From: an uncultured Pseudomonadota bacterium
Lineage (GTDB): Bacteria; Myxococcota_A; Polyangia; HGW-17
DNA: 5,061 nucleotides
Assembly (NCBI GenBank): GCA_938004375.1
Contig: CALKWH010000479.1
Span: 1 to 5,061 of the forward strand
Reading direction: 5' to 3'
Positions within the stretch are counted from its first letter, which is position 1; every line of letters begins with the position of its first letter. Below, piece by piece: positions 1-5,061 of the stretch. Made by a program: the position numbers and the translations under genes. The notes under the pieces are model-generated. The model was not told the origin of the DNA and did no database searches. It was given only the letters and a program-made list of their open reading frames with translations.

Positions 1-51
1 CGGCGACCACCGAGATCTAGACTCTTTCCCTACACGACGCTCTTCCGATCT
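1..51 (+). other. Illumina TruSeq universal adapter (sequencing artefact)
   Basis: This stretch matches the Illumina TruSeq universal (P5/Read 1) adapter from its eighth base to its end, finishing with the diagnostic CTCTTCCGATCT. The only difference I see is G instead of C at position 20. The smc insert begins immediately after it, as expected when an untrimmed read forms the end of a contig. It is not genomic, and any reading frame crossing it is false. Read in reverse it encodes the well-known adapter peptide GRASCRERV. Confidence 0.97.
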
Positions 52-85
52 GGAGAAGGCCGTGGGCGACCTGGAGAAGGCCGTG
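50..85 (+). repeat. 15-bp in-frame direct repeat at the contig start
   Basis: CTGGAGAAGGCCGTG occurs at 50-64 and again at 71-85, offset by 21 bp (seven codons). The first two bases of the first copy belong to the adapter, so the genomic match is 13 bp. In smc it reads EKAV-GDL-EKAV within the coiled coil just before the head domain. It may be a real heptad-like duplication in the coil or an assembly artefact at the contig end. Confidence 0.6.
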
Positions 86-568
86 CTGCACATCACCGAG
101 CAGTCGCGGCAGCGCTTTCTGGATTCGTTCGCCGGCATCTCCGAGCGCTTCTCCACGCTGTTCCCGCGGCTCTTCGGCGGCGGCTCGGCCCAGCTGCGCC
201 TGGGCGACGGCGACCCGCTGGAGACGGGCGTGGACATCCTGGTCCAACTGCCCGGCAAGCGGATGCAGGCCATGGAGCTGCTCTCGGGCGGCGAGAAGGC
301 CATGACCGCCATCGCGCTCCTCTTCTCGCTGTTCCTGTTCCGCCCGTCGCCGCTGTGCGTGCTCGACGAGGTGGACGCCCCCCTGGACGAGTCCAACGTG
401 GACAAGTACAACGCGCTGCTACGCGAGATGTCCCGCACCACGCAGTTCCTGGTCATCACGCACAACCGCCGCACCATGGAAGCCATGGACCGCCTCGTGG
501 GCGTGACCATGGACGAACCCGGCTGCTCGAACGTGTACACGGTGAACCTGGAGCGCCACCGGTCATGA
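53..568 (+). CDS. smc: Chromosome segregation protein SMC, C-terminal fragment
   Basis: This is the last 171 residues of SMC, the cytoplasmic ATPase that, with ScpA and ScpB, loops and organises the chromosome. A full bacterial SMC is about 1,150-1,200 residues, so the coil, hinge and N-terminal Walker A half lie beyond the contig end. Numbering from the GTG at 62, a short coiled-coil exit (about 1-30) leads into the C-terminal head. The ABC signature LSGGEK is at 74-79, Walker B plus D-loop (LCVLDEVDAPLDE) at 98-110, and the H-loop histidine is His134 in VITHN. The order and spacing are typical of SMC rather than RecN or SbcC. The frame is already open at 53, and the GTG at 62 lacks a ribosome site, so it is an internal valine. 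The stop is TGA at 566-568. It converges on the Sel1-repeat gene 35 bp away, with no clear hairpin terminator between them. Confidence 0.96.
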   Translation, partial: EKAVGDLEKAVLHITEQSRQRFLDSFAGISERFSTLFPRLFGGGSAQLRLGDGDPLETGVDILVQLPGKRMQAMELLSGGEKAMTAIALLFSLFLFRPSPLCVLDEVDAPLDESNVDKYNALLREMSRTTQFLVITHNRRTMEAMDRLVGVTMDEPGCSNVYTVNLERHRS

Positions 569-603
569 AGTGACGACGAAAAAGAGGGAGTGGACGCGCC
601 TGG

Positions 604-1806
604 TCAAGGCTTCAGGGTTTTCAGGTGCTCGATCGCGGGTTCGAATCCCTGGTCAGCTGCACGCTGTAAATACGCCCGCGCCTTCACGGGGTCCTTTTCC
701 ACGCCCACCCCATCCTCGAAACACAGCCCTAGCAGATAATAGGCGTTGGGGACCCCTTCCTTGGCCGCCCGGTTGAACAACTCCACGGCGCGCGCCGGAT
801 CTTTCTGGACTCCGATGCCGTCCATGTACATGACACCGAGGTTCACCATGGCTTTGACGCTGCCTTTGTTCACCGCCTTCTCGTACCATTGGATGGCCTC
901 GGGCAGGTTCCGCTCCACACCGTCGCCGTTGGCCAGCATGGCCCCGTAGTTGAATTGTGCATTGGTGTGCCCCTGCTCCGCCGCCTTTTTGAACCACCTC
1001 GCCGAGGAAGTCAGATCTTTCTCCACGCCCACTCCGAGCAGGAAGAGCATCGCCAGGTTCTCCATTCCTTCCAAGTTCCCCATCTCTGCGGCCTTCTGGG
1101 TCCACTCGAACGCCTCCACAGGGTCCTTCGCAGTGCCGATTCCCTGTTTGTACATAACCCCCAGGTCTTTCATGGCCGCCACCTCCCCGTTCTCCGCCGC
1201 CCGACGAATCCACTCGAACGCCGCGTCGAGATCCGTGGGGACACCGGTCCCTTCCGCATAACGCCGACCGACCTCGAGTTGGGCCGCACCATCTCCCGAC
1301 TCGGCCTTGGATAAAAGATCCTGGAATTCACTCGAACCACGGGAGGCGAGCTTGCGAAGGGGCCTATCGCTGGCCCGATCCAGCATCCGGCGCTCGGATT
1401 CCCGCGGAAATTCCACCCGCACAGGCGGCAAGTCGAATTCATTCCGCATCCGGGGCCGGGGCATCGCTTCTTCGCCGCCGAAGGCCACGAAGCCGCGGAT
1501 CAGATGCACAACGCCGAGGAACAGGGCGATCACGACGAACGCCAGGTTCTTCTTCAGCGGTGAGCTCAGGATCCGGTAGACCGCCCATCCCCCGAACGCC
1601 AGCGCGACGATTCCCGCGGTGATGGCGCCGTAATCCCGGAAGAAGATTTCCGTCTGACCTCCCTCGCTGGTGGTCTCCAGAAAGGAGAACTTCACGAAGA
1701 AACCGAGGATGCCGGCCGTGACCGCGACCCATGCGGAGAGAGGCATCCGGCTTCGAGTTCCGGGTTCACTGTGCTCGCGTTCCGGAGTCGTGTCATCTGA
1801 CGGCAT
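604..1806 (-). CDS. Membrane-anchored Sel1-like repeat protein
   Basis: The product has 400 residues. Three hydrophobic segments at about 24-43, 58-80 and 88-109 are followed by a charged linker (110-171) and six back-to-back Sel1 repeats. Each repeat is exactly 36 residues, ending at Gly207, 243, 279, 315, 351 and 387, with the usual G-x-G-V centre and AFEW..KAAE.G pattern. Sel1 repeats are TPR-like helical pairs that act as protein-interaction scaffolds; no catalytic motif is visible. Basic residues before segment 1 and between segments 2 and 3 suggest a cytoplasmic N-terminus and periplasmic repeats (inference). The ATG at 1806 is chosen because AAGGAGG lies 5 bases upstream. An in-frame ATG at 1863 has no such site and sits at the predicted transcription start. 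Codon third positions show more A/T than in the flanking genes. The partner and pathway are unknown. Confidence 0.9.
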   Translation of the reverse strand: MPSDDTTPEREHSEPGTRSRMPLSAWVAVTAGILGFFVKFSFLETTSEGGQTEIFFRDYGAITAGIVALAFGGWAVYRILSSPLKKNLAFVVIALFLGVVHLIRGFVAFGGEEAMPRPRMRNEFDLPPVRVEFPRESERRMLDRASDRPLRKLASRGSSEFQDLLSKAESGDGAAQLEVGRRYAEGTGVPTDLDAAFEWIRRAAENGEVAAMKDLGVMYKQGIGTAKDPVEAFEWTQKAAEMGNLEGMENLAMLFLLGVGVEKDLTSSARWFKKAAEQGHTNAQFNYGAMLANGDGVERNLPEAIQWYEKAVNKGSVKAMVNLGVMYMDGIGVQKDPARAVELFNRAAKEGVPNAYYLLGLCFEDGVGVEKDPVKARAYLQRAADQGFEPAIEHLKTLKP

Positions 1807-1811
1807 TGGCC

Positions 1812-1818
1812 CCTCCTT
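1812..1818 (-). promoter_or_regulatory. Shine-Dalgarno site fixing the Sel1 protein start
   Basis: On the minus strand AAGGAGG is followed by GGCCA and then ATG at 1806. This near-perfect anti-16S match at 5-base spacing decides between this start and the ATG 19 codons upstream, which has only AT-rich sequence without a purine tract before it. Confidence 0.85.
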
Positions 1819-1861
1819 GAGTGGAATGGTCGACTCGCGACCTGAATCACGGGACTTCGAC

Positions 1862-1882
1862 ATCGCGAAATGATTGCGAAAT
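1862..1882. repeat. Two 10-bp direct repeats, 11 bp apart, at the sel1 promoter
   Basis: ATCGCGAAAT (1862-1871) and ATTGCGAAAT (1873-1882) differ at one base and are offset by 11 bp, about one helical turn. They cover the predicted -10 element and transcription start of the Sel1 gene. This arrangement would suit a regulator binding one face of the helix, but no factor can be named. Confidence 0.45.
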
Positions 1883-1897
1883 ACCCGAATTTGTCAA
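1870..1897 (-). promoter_or_regulatory. Predicted sigma70-type promoter of the Sel1 gene
   Basis: Reading on the minus strand, a perfect -35 box TTGACA (1897-1892), a 16-bp spacer and a -10 box AATCAT (1875-1870, four of six consensus matches) precede a predicted start near 1863. The leader to the ATG at 1806 would be roughly 57 bases and holds the strong ribosome site. It also separates this gene from the small gene upstream on the same strand. Confidence 0.55.
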
Positions 1898-1947
1898 CTC
1901 GATTGTTCGCCTCTCATGGGCGTTAGCCTAATTTATTAAATGAGCTC

Positions 1948-2217
1948 TCAGCGCACCGGTTCGCCGTTGGCGGCTCCGCCAGGCGTCGGAGGCTGGCCCG
2001 AGGCGGCGCGGGCGGGGACGTGGCACTCGGGGCAGCAGAAGCGGCAGCCGGTGATGGCGCCGTAGCGGGCGCGGGCGGCGTGCAGCGCCTCGTTGGCGCC
2101 GTCGAAGTCGCCCACCAGCGTCACGGTCTCGGGGTCGGGGAACAGCACGCACCCGTTCTGGTGCATCAGATGGGTGGGACTGCCGGCGGAGGCGTGCAGT
2201 TGAACGAAATAGCGCAT
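1948..2217 (-). CDS. Small His/Cys-rich protein, possible metal binder
   Basis: I do not recognise this 89-residue protein. Its codons end almost uniformly in G or C, like the other real genes here, which supports coding. There is no signal peptide or membrane segment. His16-x2-His19-x3-Cys23 is followed by a compact middle with a predicted helix around ANEALHAARARYG (41-53), then a dense cluster Cys58-x2-Cys61-Cys62-x2-Cys65-His66. The pattern suggests a zinc- or iron-binding knuckle (inference). The tail after residue 67 is Ala/Gly/Pro-rich and probably disordered. The ATG at 2217 is the only ATG start. A GGAGG lies 13 bases upstream, longer than ideal. A TTG at 2283 would add 22 residues but has no ribosome site and overlaps the predicted -35. 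Cytoplasmic location is assumed. Confidence 0.72.
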   Translation of the reverse strand: MRYFVQLHASAGSPTHLMHQNGCVLFPDPETVTLVGDFDGANEALHAARARYGAITGCRFCCPECHVPARAASGQPPTPGGAANGEPVR

Positions 2218-2255
2218 CGGTTGGCTCGAACCTCCGAAAAAATGGTACAAATATT

Positions 2256-2283
2256 TTTGTAGCGCAGAAAACGCTACTTGCAA
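2256..2283 (-). promoter_or_regulatory. Predicted promoter of the small His/Cys gene
   Basis: On the minus strand TTGCAA (2283-2278) is followed by 16 bp and TACAAA (2261-2256), each matching four of six consensus bases, in the AT-rich patch upstream of the 2217 start. TTGCAA lies in the palindrome CTTGCAAG (2277-2284), so the same hexamer could also act as a -35 box in the other direction. Confidence 0.4.
2259..2277. repeat. 6-bp inverted repeat inside a predicted promoter spacer
   Basis: GTAGCG (2259-2264) and CGCTAC (2272-2277) form a perfect dyad with a 7-base centre lying between the -35 and -10 boxes of the small His/Cys gene. Neither strand has a T-run directly after it, so an operator is likelier than a terminator. 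Confidence 0.45.
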
Positions 2284-2376
2284 GGGAAAAAAAACACCAC
2301 ATTAAAATCAACCCACGCGGTCTATTCGCTCTCGGCGAAGAAACCGGGTTGACAACCCGAAATGGCGTGGTAGGAA
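2278..2376 (+). promoter_or_regulatory. Candidate promoters upstream of the ZU5-like lipoprotein gene
   Basis: Two weak candidates face the lipoprotein gene. The distal one is TTGCAA (2278-2283), a long 19-bp spacer and TAAAAT (2303-2308, five of six matches), giving a leader of about 85 bases. The proximal one has a perfect TTGACA (2349-2354) set in an inverted repeat, but its -10 at 16-bp spacing is only TAGGAA (2371-2376), and its start would fall almost on the ribosome site. I cannot choose between them from sequence alone. Confidence 0.3.
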
Positions 2377-2384
2377 AAACCCGG
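2344..2384 (+). repeat. Mutually exclusive inverted repeats before the lipoprotein start
   Basis: CGGGTT (2345-2350) can pair with AACCCG (2354-2359) across a 3-base loop. Alternatively CCGGGTT (2344-2350) can pair with AACCCGG (2378-2384), whose last two bases begin the GGAGAGGA ribosome site. If transcribed, the two stems would compete. As DNA, the first is a dyad around a TTGACA box. Confidence 0.35.
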
Positions 2385-2398
2385 AGAGGAACCGTCCC

Positions 2399-3412
2399 AT
2401 GAAACTTCGCCTGCCGTTCGTCGTCGTCCTCGCCCTCTTTATCGCCTGTGAATCGCCGGTCCGGGAGGCTCCCGAGCACCCCGTCTCGGTCTCGGCGGTC
2501 ATCGTCGCGGCCGAGGGCGGCACCCTCACGCTCCCCGACGGCGCCCAGGTGGCTTTCCCGCCGGGCGCGCTGGCGCGGGACACCGAGATCACGTTCACCC
2601 GGGTCGCCTGCGGACGGACGCTGCTGGCCGCGGAGTTCGCGTCGTGCGCCTACGAGGTGTCGTCCGCCGATGGGGAGTCGCTGACGGGCCGGTACGGGCT
2701 GACGATCCCGGGACGCGACCCCGCCGTGGTCCCCACCTGCGTCTTCTCCATGACCGACGAAGGCTGGCGCTGCCAGGCCCAGGCCGAGACGGCGTCGGGG
2801 AGCGGCGCCACGTCCGCCTCGCGGTTCTCCACCTTCGTGCTGCACACCCGGGTCCCCGAGACCGCCCCGATGGCCCTCGTGACCGACCTGGACTTCGGGT
2901 TGTGCGAGGGCGACCTCTTCGGAGAATGGGAGTTCGTCTTCTATGCCGGGCCAGAAGCGGCCTTCACGCGCAGGACCTCGCCGATCCGTAACCCGGAGTT
3001 CGATGTCTGCGAGCCGTTCGCCTATTACGCGGGGATCGTCGCGACGAAGACCGAGACCCGCACCTTTGCGCCCGCGGCGCCGGGCTCGGACTGGGACGTC
3101 GAACTGTATTACCAGGAATGGATCGAGGGCTACGACCTGAACCTCTGGACCGACGCCTGTCTGGCGACGGCTGGGGCCGAGTGTCCGCTCGGGACCCCCT
3201 GGTGCGCCCGCGAGCACGGCCTGTGCGTCTGCCGCACGCCCTTCGAGATGACCGCCGATGGCGGGACCTATCTGTACGCGGTCGAGGGCGGCTACTCGTA
3301 CTCCGAGGGCGGACCCGCGGCCCATCTGTGCGTCATCGGGGACTTCCTGTTCGATCACATGCTGTGGGCCGGACCGGGCAGCGACGCGATCTGGGTCTAC
3401 CGGAGAAAGTGA
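2399..3412 (+). CDS. Secreted lipoprotein with ZU5-like domain and Cys-rich C-terminal half
   Basis: The 337-residue product starts with a short basic N-terminus, a hydrophobic stretch and FIAC, making Cys17 the likely lipidated residue (lipobox slightly atypical, Phe at -3). A ZU5-like beta domain follows at about 34-150, recognised by EGGTLTLPDGAQVAFPPGAL (39-58) and the closing RFSTFVLHT (142-150). ZU5-type domains occur in many deltaproteobacterial surface lipoproteins. The half after about 155 is unfamiliar and aromatic-rich, with a Cys cluster at 254, 262, 269, 276 and 278. Twelve Cys remain after Cys17, an even number that fits disulfides in an oxidising compartment. No catalytic motif is seen. 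GGAGAGGA (2383-2390) precedes the ATG by 8 bases. A second lipoprotein gene follows 151 bp downstream in the same direction, with its own predicted promoter. Confidence 0.88.
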   Translation: MKLRLPFVVVLALFIACESPVREAPEHPVSVSAVIVAAEGGTLTLPDGAQVAFPPGALARDTEITFTRVACGRTLLAAEFASCAYEVSSADGESLTGRYGLTIPGRDPAVVPTCVFSMTDEGWRCQAQAETASGSGATSASRFSTFVLHTRVPETAPMALVTDLDFGLCEGDLFGEWEFVFYAGPEAAFTRRTSPIRNPEFDVCEPFAYYAGIVATKTETRTFAPAAPGSDWDVELYYQEWIEGYDLNLWTDACLATAGAECPLGTPWCAREHGLCVCRTPFEMTADGGTYLYAVEGGYSYSEGGPAAHLCVIGDFLFDHMLWAGPGSDAIWVYRRK

Positions 3413-3422
3413 GCTGCCCATA

Positions 3423-3442
3423 TCGATTTCGATTTCGATTTC
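3423..3442 (+). repeat. TCGATT hexamer tandem repeat
   Basis: Three perfect TCGATT units plus a partial TC run from 3423 to 3442, starting 10 bases after the lipoprotein stop codon. It is AT-richer than its surroundings. It lies between genes, so unit gain or loss would not shift a reading frame. It is also over 60 bp upstream of the next predicted -35 box. Confidence 0.8.
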
Positions 3443-3448
3443 AAGGTT

Positions 3449-3518
3449 CCGCGAGTCTGTCAGCCCCCTCGGCACCTGAAGACCCGCGTGGCATACTCGC
3501 GGCTTGTTTTCACGCGGG
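3449..3518. repeat. Two interleaved 8-bp inverted repeats (four CCGCGWG sites)
   Basis: CCGCGAGT (3449-3456) is complementary to ACTCGCGG (3495-3502), and CCCGCGTG (3483-3490) to CACGCGGG (3511-3518). The arms alternate A-B-A'-B', the order of an H-type pseudoknot. All four arms also contain the same heptamer CCGCGWG, twice in each orientation. The last arm lies in the spacer of the promoter of the next gene. It could be a regulator-binding cluster, an RNA structure ending the upstream transcript, or chance in GC-rich DNA. Confidence 0.5.
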
Positions 3519-3532
3519 CGATTCACTACAAT
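3504..3532 (+). promoter_or_regulatory. Predicted sigma70-type promoter of the MopE-like gene
   Basis: TTGTTT (3504-3509), a 17-bp spacer and TACAAT (3527-3532, five of six matches) predict a start near 3539 and a leader of about 25 bases containing GGAGGAG (3552-3558), 5 bases before the ATG. The CACGCGGG arm of the upstream inverted repeat sits in the spacer, so the promoter could be controlled there. Confidence 0.55.
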
Positions 3533-3563
3533 AATGCTCGTCGCCGAACCGGGAGGAGCCGCC

Positions 3564-5061
<1,498 letters not shown>

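Noticed and set aside
62..64. GTG as the start of a short 168-residue protein
   Set aside because: The frame is open upstream to the adapter junction, no ribosome site precedes it, and the protein begins in the middle of the SMC coiled coil.
17..247. Minus-strand open frame of 76 codons
   Set aside because: It is antisense to smc and ends in the adapter-encoded peptide, so it is an artefact.
569..603. Bidirectional terminator between smc and the Sel1 gene
   Set aside because: The 35-bp gap has an A-rich patch but no stem longer than about four pairs, so no terminator is called.
637..649. GGGTTCGAATCCC resembles a tRNA T-loop
   Set aside because: The flanking bases give only three T-stem pairs, and no acceptor, D or anticodon arm can be built. 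The bases are the reverse of codons for the conserved end of the last Sel1 repeat.
570..776. Plus-strand open frame of 68 codons after smc
   Set aside because: It overlaps the conserved C-terminal Sel1 repeats on the other strand, has no ribosome site and shows no recognisable domain.
2308..2598. Minus-strand open frame of 96 codons across the lipoprotein promoter
   Set aside because: It crosses AT-rich regulatory sequence and the lipoprotein signal peptide region, and encodes no recognisable protein.

Overview
The window looks like the left end of a contig from a high-GC Gram-negative bacterium, most likely a deltaproteobacterium in the broad sense (Myxococcota or Bradymonadota). This is inferred from three things: strongly GC-ending codons, two Cys-anchored secreted lipoproteins with ZU5-like and MopE-type metal-binding repeats, and a Thr-Asn-Asn linker after a lipobox. 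No rRNA or tRNA is present to confirm the taxon.

Bases 1-51 are not biological. They match the Illumina TruSeq universal adapter with one mismatch, so the true sequence starts at about 52. From there: (i) 53-568 (+) is the 3' end of smc, the chromosome-condensation ATPase, with its signature, Walker B and H-loop motifs intact. (ii) 604-1806 (-), convergent with smc, encodes a 400-residue protein with three predicted membrane segments and six uniform 36-residue Sel1 repeats. A strong Shine-Dalgarno and a consensus -35 box place its start at 1806 rather than at the upstream ATG. (iii) 1948-2217 (-) encodes a small His/Cys protein of unknown function. (iv) 2218-2398 is an AT-richer divergent regulatory region. 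(v) 2399-3412 (+) encodes a lipoprotein with a ZU5-like domain and a Cys-rich C-terminal half. (vi) 3413-3563 carries a hexamer tandem repeat, two interleaved 8-bp inverted repeats and a good sigma70-type promoter. (vii) 3564 to beyond 5061 (+) is a second lipoprotein gene: an Asn-rich linker followed by eight acidic CDGxDxDCDGxxDE motifs, open at the window edge.

The right half is a small cell-envelope locus: two adjacent, codirectional lipoprotein genes with separate predicted promoters, both exporting Cys-rich proteins. The Sel1 protein is probably also exposed to the periplasm. No mobile element, CRISPR array or defence system was seen. The best candidates for something undescribed are the small His/Cys protein, the four-site CCGCGWG cluster before the MopE-like gene, and the composite repeat architecture of that gene. 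All promoter, operator and RNA-structure calls are pattern-based and unproven.
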